NCBI GenBank assembly: GCA_046349085.1
Contig: JAXMDA010000004.1
Location: forward strand, 62,001-126,000
Direction: 5' to 3'
From: JAJXWB01 sp046349085
GTDB taxonomy: Bacteria > Pseudomonadota > Alphaproteobacteria > Rhizobiales > Beijerinckiaceae
Length of the DNA: 64,000 nt
The notes beneath the pieces are model-generated. The model was not told the origin of the DNA and did not search any database. It saw only the letters and a list, made by a program, of their open reading frames with translations. Of this stretch, positions 15,875 to 24,500 are shown piece after piece. Both the position numbers and the translations under genes were made by a program. The stretch's first letter is position 1. The number at the start of each line of letters is the position of its first letter.

Positions 15875-16306
15875 ATGACTGTCGCACGCATACTCGCGAT
15901 CAAAGGGCGCAACGTGGTCACCGCGGAGCCGCACCTGACCTTGCGTGAGGCCGCCGACATTCTCTGCCGCAACCGCATTGGCGCGGTTGTCGTCGCCGGT
16001 CCGGCTCTCGAGGTTCTTGGCATTCTCTCGGAGCGCGACATCGTCCGCGCCGTATCGGCCGGCGGCGGCGGCGCGCTCAACGATCAGGTCGCCAAGCACA
16101 TGACCGCCAAGGTGATCACCGCGACGGAAGACCAGCCGATCGACAAGACGATGAGCGTCATGACCGAAAGCCGCATTCGCCACCTTCCCGTTCTGGGCGA
16201 CGGCAAGCTTATCGGCGTGATTTCGATCGGCGACGTCGTGAAGATCCGGCTCGAAGCGATCGAGAGCGAGCACAAGGCGCTGCGCGAGTATATCGCGAGC
16301 GCGTGA
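15875..16306 (+). CDS. CBS-domain-pair protein
   Basis: 143 aa composed of two CBS motifs, at about residues 9-65 and 75-135, with the paired signatures ERDIVRAV and GVISIGDVVKIRLEA. CBS pairs form Bateman modules sensing adenine nucleotides. It is a stand-alone protein with no enzyme or channel attached, in a family widespread in alphaproteobacteria (DUF/CBS 'signal-transduction' proteins). ATG 15875 follows AGAGG at 15864-15868. The role is unproven. Confidence 0.9.
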   Translation: MTVARILAIKGRNVVTAEPHLTLREAADILCRNRIGAVVVAGPALEVLGILSERDIVRAVSAGGGGALNDQVAKHMTAKVITATEDQPIDKTMSVMTESRIRHLPVLGDGKLIGVISIGDVVKIRLEAIESEHKALREYIASA

Positions 16307-16325
16307 GCGGCAAGCGCGCGGCGAT

Positions 16326-17003
16326 TTATTTCGCCGGGCGGCCGCCGAGAATCGCGATCATTTCCGTGTAGCCGCGCGCCTGGGCGTGCTGCAGCGGCGT
16401 GACGCCCTGCCTGTCGGCTATGTCGCGCTTGGCGCCGGCGTCGACGAGCGCGCGCACGGTCGCGACGTGACGCTTGCCGCCATCGCCGAGGATCACCGCC
16501 TCGATCAGCGCCGTCCAGCCGAGATTGTTGACATGATCGAGCGGCGCGCCGGCGCGGATCAGCTCGCGCACGACGCCGTCATGCCCGAGGTGGGCGGCGG
16601 CGATCAGCGCCGTGCCGTCGTAGACGCTCGTCGTCAGCTTCGCGCTTGCGCCGGAGGAGAGCAGCGCCTTGAGCGTCTCCTCGTCATCCTGCACCGAGGC
16701 GATCGTCACCGCGTCGTACTTCTGGTTGTCGAGCAGCGCCGTGTCGGCGCCAGCGGCGATCAGGATCTTCGCAACATCCGGACGGCGCCGAAACGTCGCG
16801 ACGTGCAACGGCGTGCGGCCGTTGGCGTCTCGCGCGTTCACGCCCTGCGAGCCGAGTTTGCGCACATCCTCCGGCGTTCCGCGCGCTGCGGCCGCGTGTA
16901 GCCCGGTATAGGCGGCAAGCTCGCTCTGCGTCGGCGGCGTCTGCGCGCAGGCGCATCCGACATTCAACGCCAGCCACATCGCCGCAAGCGCGATCGTTCG
17001 CAT
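16326..17003 (-). CDS. Secreted ankyrin-repeat protein
   Basis: 225 aa. The signal peptide (1-20, CACAQT) ends at a cysteine-rich cleavage area. The rest is six ankyrin repeats: LHAAAARGTPEDV, RTPLHVATFRRRPDV, a degenerate third (AVTIASVQDDEETL), TALIAAAHLGHDGV, TALIEAVILGDGGK and TPLQHAQARGYTEM. It likely binds another protein in the periplasm. Convergent with the CBS-domain gene and separated from it by 19 nt; it reads in the same direction as the patatin gene, whose stop lies 58 nt upstream of its start. A short palindrome (16319-16336) overlaps its stop codon. Confidence 0.88.
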   Translation of the reverse strand: MRTIALAAMWLALNVGCACAQTPPTQSELAAYTGLHAAAARGTPEDVRKLGSQGVNARDANGRTPLHVATFRRRPDVAKILIAAGADTALLDNQKYDAVTIASVQDDEETLKALLSSGASAKLTTSVYDGTALIAAAHLGHDGVVRELIRAGAPLDHVNNLGWTALIEAVILGDGGKRHVATVRALVDAGAKRDIADRQGVTPLQHAQARGYTEMIAILGGRPAK

Positions 17004-17061
17004 GATTCCTCCCTTGCCGTTCGCATTTTTCAGGCGAACGTGCAGGAAAGGGCGCGCCGCT

Positions 17062-18135
17062 TCAAGCGGACGCGGCAGGAGCGCTCACGTGCGCGCCCTG
17101 ATTGAGGTGTTCGAGAATATCGGGCAGCCGGCGCCGCGCCGTTTCCCGGCCGATCTCGATCATCTCGGCGGCGCGATGGAAATCGAACAGGCCGAATTTC
17201 TCGAGCCGCGTATTGATGAGCACGTCCGGCGGATCGCCGGCAAGCCGCGAGCGCGCGATGCGGTCCTGCGTGATCGAGAATGCATCGAGCATGACGGAAG
17301 CGACGCCCGGCCCGTCGTGCGCGCTGCGACGCAGACGCCGCTTGATGAGCGCGGTCGGCGAAGCGACGCCGCCGAGCCAGCCGCGACCGGCGGCGGCGTC
17401 CTCCACCTTCTGCGCCAGAACGTTCGTCGTCTCGTCGCCGATATTGCGGTCGCCGATCACGGTGCCGCGGAACATGGAATCGGAGACGACGTTCACCGCG
17501 ATGACGAGATCGGCGCCGAGCGCGCGACAGACGGAAACAGGAATGGGATTGACCAGCGCGCCGTCGAACAGCCACCGCCCGTCCACGTTCAGCGGTTCGA
17601 GCAGGCCGGGAAGCGCGTAGGAGGCGTTGAGCGCGCGCGCGAGCGGACCCGACCGCAGCCATATCTCATGGCCGGTCGAAATTTCGGTGGCGACCGCCGC
17701 GAAAGGAATGGGCAGGCCTTCCACCGTCTTGCCCACCAGCGCCGCCTCGAGCTTTTCGCGCAGGCGGGCGCCGGAAAACAGGCCGCCGCCGGAGAAGGAC
17801 AGATCAAGCAACGACAGCACGCGACGGCGCGACAGCGACAGGCTGAAACCTTCGACGGCGTCGAGCTGGCCGGCCGCATAGCAGCCGCCGACGAGCGCGC
17901 CGATCGAGGTGCCGGCGATGATGTCGGGCTTCAGGCCGGCCGCCTCGAATTCCCGGAGGATGCCGATATGGCACCAACCGCGCGCCGCGCCCGCGCCGAG
18001 CGCAAGGCCGATCTTCGGGCGCCGCGGGGCGGGATTTGCGGAAGGCGGCGTCAGCGGCCGCGCCGGCGCAATCTGCGCGGCGGCGCCGGATTCGTCATTC
18101 CACATCGCCTGGGCTTTACGCATGAACGACATCAT
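17062..18135 (-). CDS. Patatin-like phospholipase family protein
   Basis: 357 aa from ATG 18135. The oxyanion loop GLALGAGAARGW, nucleophile elbow GTSIG (Ser77) and the catalytic Asp in DGALVNP show a complete patatin Ser-Asp dyad. It hydrolyses phospholipids or other acyl esters. No signal peptide; likely cytoplasmic or membrane-associated. An alternative GTG start at 18195 would add 20 polar residues. Between the two starts is a GC-rich hairpin. The gene probably has its own promoter in the short gap after hisI. Confidence 0.88.
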   Translation of the reverse strand: MMSFMRKAQAMWNDESGAAAQIAPARPLTPPSANPAPRRPKIGLALGAGAARGWCHIGILREFEAAGLKPDIIAGTSIGALVGGCYAAGQLDAVEGFSLSLSRRRVLSLLDLSFSGGGLFSGARLREKLEAALVGKTVEGLPIPFAAVATEISTGHEIWLRSGPLARALNASYALPGLLEPLNVDGRWLFDGALVNPIPVSVCRALGADLVIAVNVVSDSMFRGTVIGDRNIGDETTNVLAQKVEDAAAGRGWLGGVASPTALIKRRLRRSAHDGPGVASVMLDAFSITQDRIARSRLAGDPPDVLINTRLEKFGLFDFHRAAEMIEIGRETARRRLPDILEHLNQGAHVSAPAASA

Positions 18136-18247
18136 GGCCGAACTCGCTTGTGGGGCTTCGCCCCGTTTCCTCCTTTGCGAAGGCTGATCCGGCACGGTCG
18201 CTAGATCATTAATAAAATGGCGTGTAAACGCGAAAGTTCCAGCGCCG

Positions 18248-18655
18248 TTAACGCTTTATGAATTTCAGCGCGCCGGTCGCAGGATCGACGGCGCGATAGA
18301 AGCAGGACTTGCGGCCCGTGTGGCACGCGCCGCCGTCGCCGCCGGCTTCCACGCGCAGCAGGATGGCGTCCTGGTCGCAATCGACCCGCATCTCCACGAC
18401 GCGCTGCGTCTGGCCGGACGTGTCGCCCTTGCGCCAGAGCGCCTTGCGCGACCGCGACCAATAGTGCGCGACGCCGCTCTCCATCGTCAGCCGCAGCGAT
18501 TCAGCGTTCATGTAGGCCAGCATCAACGGCTCGTTGGTCGACGCCTCGACCGTCATGCACACGATCAGTCCCGCCGCATCGAAGCGCGGCGCGAAGACGC
18601 CGCCCTCTTCCAGCGCGTGCTTGTCCTTGATGTCAGCGAAGCCTTCGCCCGCCAT
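18248..18655 (-). CDS. hisI: Phosphoribosyl-AMP cyclohydrolase
   Basis: 135 aa from ATG 18655, preceded by AAGGA at 6-7 bases; ATG 18673 is a possible alternative. Catalyses the third step of histidine synthesis, opening the purine ring of PR-AMP. The metal-binding Asp trio is DCDQD (D92, D94, D96), and the zinc cysteines are C93, C111 and C118 (GACHTGRKSCFY). It is the stand-alone HisI form without the HisE pyrophosphohydrolase domain. Divergent from the 219-aa protein. Confidence 0.95.
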   Translation of the reverse strand: MAGEGFADIKDKHALEEGGVFAPRFDAAGLIVCMTVEASTNEPLMLAYMNAESLRLTMESGVAHYWSRSRKALWRKGDTSGQTQRVVEMRVDCDQDAILLRVEAGGDGGACHTGRKSCFYRAVDPATGALKFIKR

Positions 18656-18698
18656 GTCCCGTCCTTCGTTCATCGCGAATCTGTCATAGTCGCGCCGC

Positions 18699-19358
18699 AT
18701 GTCGCGTCGCGCCCGCTTTTTCGTCTACGCCTTCGGCGCCACGCTCGTCGCGGGCGCGGGCGCGCTCGGCTGGTATATCACGCAACGCGCCAGCCAGAAC
18801 CGCGCGCTGGCCGTTTCCAGCATCGGCGACGTCACGCTCGCCTATGCGCCGGCCTATGCGCGCTTCGGCGGCGGCCGCTCGGGCGGGCGCTTCGACACGC
18901 TGGAGCTCGCCGCGACCTTCCCGGACTTCCGTCCGGCCGGCGACAGCGTCACGCCGCTTGCCGAAGCCGACGGTTCGGGCAAGTCGGCGCTCGTCTTCTT
19001 CACCTTCGCGCGCGCCGACCGCAAGGCGGATCCCGCCGACATGGTCGGAATGCTCTACGCGCGCTTCCTCGAGCCTCGCGTCGAGGAAACGGAGGAAGGC
19101 CTGATCCGGCGCGCCTTCCAGGACGGCTCGCCCTATCAGGGCGAGGACCTTTATTTCGCCCCGCCCGAGGGCCGCGCCTTCGCCGCGCGCTGCGCGCGCC
19201 CGACGGTCCCTTCCGACGGCCTGCCGGAAACCTGCCTCAGCCTGTTCCGCGAAGGCGGCCTCGACGTCTCCATCCGCTTCGGCCGGCCGCTGCTCGCCCG
19301 CTGGGAGCGATTGGCCGGCGGCGCCAGGGCGCTGGCGCAGACGATGATCGCGCGATGA
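18699..19358 (+). CDS. Single-pass membrane protein of unknown function
   Basis: 219 aa. After three arginines (SRRAR) comes one transmembrane helix (residues 6-28), then about 190 residues likely in the periplasm with a cysteine pair (CARPTVPSDGLPETC). No recognised domain. Related proteins sit next to hisI in other alphaproteobacteria in my recollection, but I cannot verify it. It starts 44 nt from the hisI ATG, on the opposite strand, so the two promoters overlap. Confidence 0.7.
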   Translation: MSRRARFFVYAFGATLVAGAGALGWYITQRASQNRALAVSSIGDVTLAYAPAYARFGGGRSGGRFDTLELAATFPDFRPAGDSVTPLAEADGSGKSALVFFTFARADRKADPADMVGMLYARFLEPRVEETEEGLIRRAFQDGSPYQGEDLYFAPPEGRAFAARCARPTVPSDGLPETCLSLFREGGLDVSIRFGRPLLARWERLAGGARALAQTMIAR

Positions 19359-19596
19359 GAGCGCGCCTTTCGGCCGGGTCATGAACCAAGCGCGGGCCGG
19401 GACTGATGTTGCCGGCGCCTAACGCTTTGTGTGCCGGCGAGTTCAGCCCCGACGCAGCGACTTTTTGGTCCTGCGCTCCGCGCAGGGATTGACGGAATAT
19501 AATACTAGGAAAATTGTCAAGACACCTAAGGCTTGGCGCGCGTTGGGTTGCTGATATTCTCCCTGCCAGAAACGTCGCCTTTTCTCGGGCCAGCGA

Positions 19597-20586
19597 TTGA
19601 AACGGGCGTACCCCTACCTTCTCACCGATCCCTTCCCGTTCGGAAAGGGACAGGCGAAAGCGCTGGTTTGCGCGGTCGGCGCGACGGCCGTGCGCGCCGC
19701 GCTCGACCCCTTCATAGATTCCGGCCTCTACTTCACCTTCGTCTTTCCGGCCATCTTCATCGCCGGCTTCTGGGGCGGCAATCGCGCCGCGATAACGACA
19801 GCCCTCCTGGGCGGCCTTCTATCCGGATTTTTCTGGATCCCCCCGCGCTTCAGCCTCAACATAGACAAATCCGGCTGGACGCAGATCGTCGTCTACGCGT
19901 CTTCCGCCTCGGTGCAACTTCTCGTCGTCGCGATCGTCAACGGTCTCGTTCAGGCGCTGGAGGCGGCCGAACGGAAATCCGTCGCCCTCGCAAACGAAAT
20001 GCAGCATCGCTCGCTCAATATTCTGGCGCTCGTCCAGGCCATTGCGCGCCAGACGTTGCGGAGCGGCGCCGGCGCCGACGACAAGGCGCTTTTTGAGGAG
20101 CGCATCGGCGCCCTTGCGCGCTCCCATCAACTGCTTCGGGAGTCCGGGCGCGACGTGGTCGAACTCGGCCGCCTGCTCAAGGAGATCGTCCAGCCCTTCG
20201 ACTCCGCGCGCATAGCTCTGACCGGACCGCCGTGCTTCATCGAAGGAAACGCCGGCACGTCCATCGTGATGCTGTTTCACGAACTTGCGACCAACGCCGT
20301 CAAATATGGCGCCCTGTCGGTCGAGACCGGCGCCGTGAGCGTCGCCTGGAAGCTGCTGGACGGCCAGGCGCACGTGACCTGGCAGGAAAAAGGAGGACCG
20401 CCGGTCGCCAAGCCGGAAAGGACCGGCTCCGGATCCCGACTGATGCAGGCGATCTTTGCCGATCAGCCGGGACTTGTTTTTCTGGAGGAAGGCGTCAACG
20501 CCACGATCAGTATTCCGCTGGCGCAAATGGGCGGGAGAGACCCCCGTCCCGACGCCCTAAGCCCGGCTGACGCGCCCCGTGCGTAA
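19597..20586 (+). CDS. Membrane-bound HWE-family sensor histidine kinase
   Basis: 329 aa starting at TTG 19597 (no better in-frame ATG seen). The N-terminal half has four predicted membrane helices of the DUF4118-type sensor module (about 20-118). The kinase part has the phospho-acceptor His in EMQHRSLNIL (H137), the N-box FHELATNAVKYGAL and the WQEKGGP segment (WxE) that defines HWE kinases. The HRSLN sequence departs from the usual HRVKN. The cognate regulator is not adjacent; HWE kinases often work in the alphaproteobacterial general stress response. Upstream 19385-19596 has an AT-rich patch but no clear promoter. Confidence 0.82.
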   Translation: MKRAYPYLLTDPFPFGKGQAKALVCAVGATAVRAALDPFIDSGLYFTFVFPAIFIAGFWGGNRAAITTALLGGLLSGFFWIPPRFSLNIDKSGWTQIVVYASSASVQLLVVAIVNGLVQALEAAERKSVALANEMQHRSLNILALVQAIARQTLRSGAGADDKALFEERIGALARSHQLLRESGRDVVELGRLLKEIVQPFDSARIALTGPPCFIEGNAGTSIVMLFHELATNAVKYGALSVETGAVSVAWKLLDGQAHVTWQEKGGPPVAKPERTGSGSRLMQAIFADQPGLVFLEEGVNATISIPLAQMGGRDPRPDALSPADAPRA

Positions 20587-20610
20587 GCGCCGCGCCTGCC
20601 GCCGGAGCCC

Positions 20611-21015
20611 CTACTCCCCGTCGTCCTCCAGATCGAAATCGAGGATGGCGATCTGCAGCGTGTAGCTCGAGCCCCGGGCGTCGTCGGCCGAGATGACGCC
20701 CAGGAAATCCTCGCCGGAATTCAACTCGACCGAATCCGTTTTCCGCGCGCGCGCGACGAGCTTCAGCTTGTCGTTCTCGAACAGCTTGCGCAGATATTCC
20801 TGCAGCGTTTCGCGCCCGACCGGAATTTTCATCGCGAAGGCGAAGGAGCGGTCGCCGTCCTCGTCGTCGAGCGTGATCGTCGCGATCTTGCGTTCGCCCA
20901 GATTCACATTGGCCGCGTTTTCCGGATCCTTCGGATCGGGCGCGACGCGCAGCCCGTCATTGCCGAACGAGCGCCGCAGGAAAGCCTGCAGCTTCGCGAT
21001 CTCCGCCTTGTGCAC
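20611..21015 (-). CDS. DUF3126-type protein with two tandem copies of the domain
   Basis: 134 aa made of two DUF3126-like halves. Residues 1-66 (HKAEIAKLQAFLRRSFGN ... TLDDEDGDRSFAFAMKI) and 68-134 (GRETLQEYLRKLFEN ... SYTLQIAILDFDLE) repeat the same order: a basic helix, a K/R-rich beta segment, a D/E loop and a hydrophobic end strand. DUF3126 proteins of about 70 aa accompany cysE in alphaproteobacteria; here the gene also precedes cysE in the genomic order but is read in the same minus direction after it. Function unknown. Confidence 0.8.
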   Translation of the reverse strand: MHKAEIAKLQAFLRRSFGNDGLRVAPDPKDPENAANVNLGERKIATITLDDEDGDRSFAFAMKIPVGRETLQEYLRKLFENDKLKLVARARKTDSVELNSGEDFLGVISADDARGSSYTLQIAILDFDLEDDGE

Positions 21016-21108
21016 CTGGATACCTCCGCCGCGCGCATCGTTACGGGCGCGCCGGAGCGCGCCTCGGGGCGTGGGTTGCCAGAAACTCAGCCCCGCTTCA
21101 AGCGCGGA

Positions 21109-21966
21109 TCAGATTTCCCCGTTCGCCTCCGCCGCCTTGGAAGCCAGAATCTGGTCCATCGTGCGGCCAGGCTCTGCGCAGCCGGCCGTTCCGACGACGC
21201 GGGCCGGCACGCCGGCCACAGTCGTATTGTGCGGCACCGGGCTCAGCACCACGGAGCCCGCGGCCACGCGCGCGCAATGGCCGACCTCGATATTGCCGAG
21301 CACCTTGGCGCCTGCGGCCAGCAGCACGCCATGACGGATTTTCGGGTGCCGGTCGCCGATTTCCTTGCCGGTGCCGCCGAGCGTCACGCCCTGCAGGATG
21401 GAGACGTCGTCCTCCACCACCGCCGTCTCGCCGACGACGATGGCCGTCGCATGGTCGAGAAACACGCCCTTGCCGAATTTCGCGGCGGGATTGATGTCGA
21501 CCTGGAAGACCGCGGACGCCCGGCTCTGCAGGTAGAAGGCGAAGTCGCGCCGCCCCGCCTTCAGCAGCGCATGGGCGAGCCGGTGCGTCTGCAGGGCGTG
21601 GAAACCCTTGAAGTAGAGCAGCGGCTCGATCAGCCGCGTGCAGGCCGGATCGCGATCGAACACGGCGAGAATGTCGGCGCGGAACGCCTCGACGATCGAC
21701 GGGTCGGCGGCGATCACGCCCGTATAGGCGTGGACGATCGATTCCGCGCCGAGGTCGGGATGGTCGAGCCGCGCCGCGACGCGATGGATGATCGCGCGCT
21801 CCAGCGTCTCGTGATGAAGGACGTTGGCGAACAGAAAGCCGGCGAGATCGGGCTCGCGGCGCACCGCCTCCTGCGCGTCGGCGAGGATGCGCGCGAACAG
21901 CGCGTCCTTGGCCCCGAATTCCACGACATTGGCCGAGCCGTGGCCGTACTTCGCCGCCATATGCAT
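21109..21966 (-). CDS. cysE: Serine O-acetyltransferase
   Basis: 285 aa. An N-terminal helical domain (1-130) precedes the left-handed beta-helix of hexapeptide repeats (FGKGVFLDHATAIVVGETAVVEDDVSILQGVTLGGTG). It catalyses acetyl-CoA + L-serine to O-acetylserine, the entry to cysteine synthesis. The catalytic His/Asp sit in the AAKFGKGVFLDHA and RHPKIRHGVLLAAG segments. The ATG at 21966 is the natural start. It heads a unit with the DUF3126 gene 93 nt downstream. Confidence 0.95.
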   Translation of the reverse strand: MHMAAKYGHGSANVVEFGAKDALFARILADAQEAVRREPDLAGFLFANVLHHETLERAIIHRVAARLDHPDLGAESIVHAYTGVIAADPSIVEAFRADILAVFDRDPACTRLIEPLLYFKGFHALQTHRLAHALLKAGRRDFAFYLQSRASAVFQVDINPAAKFGKGVFLDHATAIVVGETAVVEDDVSILQGVTLGGTGKEIGDRHPKIRHGVLLAAGAKVLGNIEVGHCARVAAGSVVLSPVPHNTTVAGVPARVVGTAGCAEPGRTMDQILASKAAEANGEI

Positions 21967-22083
21967 ACTCCTCGCGCCTTACGTCCCTGCGCGGCGCGCA
22001 CTCTAGCACAAGGCGCGTCGGCTGGCTTCCACCCGCTCACTTGTGGCCCGGCCATGCTTAATCAAGGGGCGGAACGGCGACGC

Positions 22084-22338
22084 TTACGCCCCGACGACAT
22101 TCATCCGCGCGGCGAAGGAGAGCGCGGCGCTGGACGGGGCGGCCGGCGCGGCGGGCGCGCCGCTGGCGACGAAGATCGGCGTCGCATTCGCCGGAACCGC
22201 GGCGCGGGCCGGTTCGATCCGGGGGGCGGGCGGCGCGGCGACGGCCTCGAACGGCGACCGCGCCGTGCGTCTGGCGCGGCCGGCCGTGGCGATCGTCATC
22301 GAGGCGTCGGCCTGCGGCCGGATCGATCCAAGGTTCAT
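22084..22338 (-). CDS. Small Ala/Pro-rich protein of unknown function
   Basis: 84 aa from ATG 22338, with GGAGAC nine bases upstream. Low complexity (Ala, Pro and Arg about half). No family is recognised. A longer frame extends to 22440 but its added part looks non-coding. Divergent from the DUF1217 flagellar gene, so it could share its regulation. Moderate to low certainty that it is a gene. Confidence 0.4.
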   Translation of the reverse strand: MNLGSIRPQADASMTIATAGRARRTARSPFEAVAAPPAPRIEPARAAVPANATPIFVASGAPAAPAAPSSAALSFAARMNVVGA

Positions 22339-22499
22339 CTTCGTCTCCTGAAAGGCGGCTTGCTGGGCAAAGCGATCGAACCGCCGGCGGCTTGCGCCGG
22401 CCTGACGCGTTAATCGCCCGGCAAGTTTCGAGGGTGACAAGTAAATAGTAGAGTATTCAATGCATTACGCTACGGCGCCGCGTGCCGTAGGGAGGGGCC

Positions 22500-23291
22500 A
22501 TGACCACATTGTCCGCCTATATGTCGATCGCGCGCGACACCGCTCGCTGGCGTTCGATCGCGGCAAAAACGCCGGATGTCGCCACGCAGACCAGATATTT
22601 TCAGGACAATATCGGCAAGGTGAAGAGCGCCGACGCCTTCGTCGACAATGCGCGGCTGTTCAACTACGCCATGAAAGCCTACGGGCTCGGCGACCAGATC
22701 TACGCCAAGGGCATGATGAAGAAGGTCCTGCAACAGGGCGTCTCTTCGGCCTCGACCCTCGCCTACAAGCTCAACAACCCCAACATTCTCGCCTTCGCCA
22801 AGGCCTTCGATTTCGCGGGCAAGGGCGCGCAGGCGACGAGTTCGTCCACGCTCGCCGGATCCGTCGTCGAGCAGTACGAGCAGAACGCGCTCGAGACGGA
22901 TCAGGCCAGGCAAAATCCAGGCGTGGGCCTCGCGCTCTATTTTCAGCGCAAGGCGCCGTCGCTCGCCAGCGTCTATGGATTGCTGGCCGACAAGAAGCTG
23001 CTGCAGGTCGTCCAGATGGCGCTCGACATTTCGCCCATGACCGCGGTCATGCCGATCGACGCGCAGGCCGCGATGCTCAAGAAGAAGATCAATCTGGCGG
23101 ACTTCAAGGATTCGACGAAGCTGCAGGCCTTCATCTCGCGCTTCGCCGCGCAGTACGACTCCAGATACGGCGACGCCTCGGCGGCCGGCTCGACCTATTC
23201 CAACGCCATTCTGCTCGGCGCGTCGCAAGACGTCGGCGGCGGCGTCGGCGCGAGCCTGCTGCAAGCGCTGCAGGCGTATCGAAGCTATTGA
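22500..23291 (+). CDS. DUF1217 flagellar-associated protein
   Basis: 263 aa. The first 110 residues (TTLSAYMSIARDTARWRSIAAKTPDVATQTRYFQDNIGKVKSADAFV) follow the DUF1217 signature, found near flagellar genes in alphaproteobacteria. The C-terminus (QALQAYRSY) is conserved in the family. A GGAGGGGCC ribosome site precedes ATG 22500. It is an isolated flagellar gene here; no other flagellar gene is in the window. The exact role is not known. Confidence 0.85.
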   Translation: MTTLSAYMSIARDTARWRSIAAKTPDVATQTRYFQDNIGKVKSADAFVDNARLFNYAMKAYGLGDQIYAKGMMKKVLQQGVSSASTLAYKLNNPNILAFAKAFDFAGKGAQATSSSTLAGSVVEQYEQNALETDQARQNPGVGLALYFQRKAPSLASVYGLLADKKLLQVVQMALDISPMTAVMPIDAQAAMLKKKINLADFKDSTKLQAFISRFAAQYDSRYGDASAAGSTYSNAILLGASQDVGGGVGASLLQALQAYRSY

Positions 23292-23342
23292 GGTCCGGCC
23301 GGCTGGCGACGGCGCAGGCGGACAATGGCGGCGGGCGGCCCG

Positions 23343-24110
23343 TCAGGCGCGCGCGTTCAGAAACGCCAGCGCCGCCTCGCGATAAACCTTGTCGCCCACC
23401 GCGCGATTATGATCGCGGCCGGGAATGTCGACGGCGCGCGCATTGCCCATGACGGCGGCGAGCTTGTGCGCGTCGCCGGCGACATCGTCCTTCGTGCCGA
23501 CACAGATCAGCGTCGGCGTCCCGATGCGGCCGGCTTCCGCCAGCGTCAGCACCTGCCGCGAGCCGCGGATGCAGGCGGCGAGCGCCTTGCGGTCGCTCTT
23601 GGTGGCGTCGGCGAAGGCGCGAAACGTCTTCTGCTGCGGGTCGGTCAGCAGTTCCGGCTGCTCCGTCTCCATCGCGTCGGCGATGCCGATCGGCAGACCG
23701 ACGCCGTCGACGAGATGATGGCCGAGTCCGCCGATGATCAGCGAGCGCACGCGGTCGGGATGATTGAGCGCGAGATAGGAGGAAATTCGCGCGCCCATGG
23801 AATAGCCCATGACGTCCGCGCGCTCGATCTTCAGATGATCGAGCAGATGCAGGCAATCCTGCGCCATGATGCGCGTATCGTATGCGGCGGGCGTATAGAG
23901 CTTGGTCGAGCGCCCATGGCCGCGATTGTCGAGCGCGATCGTGCGCCGCCCGTCGCCGGTCAGCGCCTTCACCCACAGCGGAAACACCCAGTTGACCGCG
24001 TGGCTCGAGGCGAAGCCATGCACCAGCAGGATCGGTTCGTGGCGGTCCGTCGCGGTCGGACTTTCGTCGATATAGGCGAGGCGGACGGGCCCGGATTGGA
24101 AGAAATGCAT
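23343..24110 (-). CDS. Alpha/beta hydrolase
   Basis: 255 aa. Elements: oxyanion HGFASSH (32-38), nucleophile elbow GYSMGA (Ser at about 104), acid in the GTKDDVAGD segment and His in GRDHNRAVGD near the C-terminus. It belongs to the broad pimeloyl-/lipase-like group; no substrate can be predicted. Convergent with the DUF1217 gene and 140 nt from the next gene, on the opposite strand. Confidence 0.85.
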   Translation of the reverse strand: MHFFQSGPVRLAYIDESPTATDRHEPILLVHGFASSHAVNWVFPLWVKALTGDGRRTIALDNRGHGRSTKLYTPAAYDTRIMAQDCLHLLDHLKIERADVMGYSMGARISSYLALNHPDRVRSLIIGGLGHHLVDGVGLPIGIADAMETEQPELLTDPQQKTFRAFADATKSDRKALAACIRGSRQVLTLAEAGRIGTPTLICVGTKDDVAGDAHKLAAVMGNARAVDIPGRDHNRAVGDKVYREAALAFLNARA

Positions 24111-24250
24111 GATGACAGGGCGCTTTTTCGATTGGCGGCCGGGTCTAGCACGGATCGTCGCAATGCAATATCAAGGCCCGCAGCGTTGCGCCGCATGGTC
24201 TGGGCGCGCGCCGCCTGCTATGCCGCGCGCGGCTTCAGAGGAAATCGAAT

Positions 24251-24487
24251 ATGGCTGACGACGCCACGCCGCATTTTCACAATCAACCCGGCCTGCCGCG
24301 CGTGAAAATCGGGGCGCACAGGTTCATGTGCATCGGCGCCCTGCCGCCCTTCGATCATCCGCACATTTTCATCGACATGGGCCAGAGCGCCGAGACGATC
24401 TGCCCCTATTGCTCGACCCTCTACGTCTACGACGCCTCTCTCAAGGGCCATTCCGACCCGGCCGAGTGCGAATTCCGCGGCGCCTGA
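24251..24487 (+). CDS. Zinc-finger protein of the CHCC (NDUFS6-like) family
   Basis: 78 aa. The zinc ligands are the C-x2-C at CPYCSTLYVYD, a histidine in the FDHPHIFIDMG region and the cysteine in the C-terminal HSDPAECEFRG. This fold includes the mitochondrial complex I subunit NDUFS6 and bacterial equivalents linked with complex I or with other proteins. AGAGGAAATCGAAT gives a good ribosome site. It is 13 nt ahead of the FAD monooxygenase, so probably co-transcribed. Confidence 0.9.
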   Translation: MADDATPHFHNQPGLPRVKIGAHRFMCIGALPPFDHPHIFIDMGQSAETICPYCSTLYVYDASLKGHSDPAECEFRGA

Positions 24488-24500
24488 GAGAAAATCCGTC

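Noticed and set aside
18196..18247. CtrA-like TTAA half sites between the patatin and hisI genes
   Set aside because: No TTAA-N7-TTAA pair is present; single TTAA motifs are not informative.
19480..19530. TTGACG...TATAAT-like sequence upstream of the HWE kinase
   Set aside because: The two boxes are only about three bases apart; no pair with proper spacing was found.
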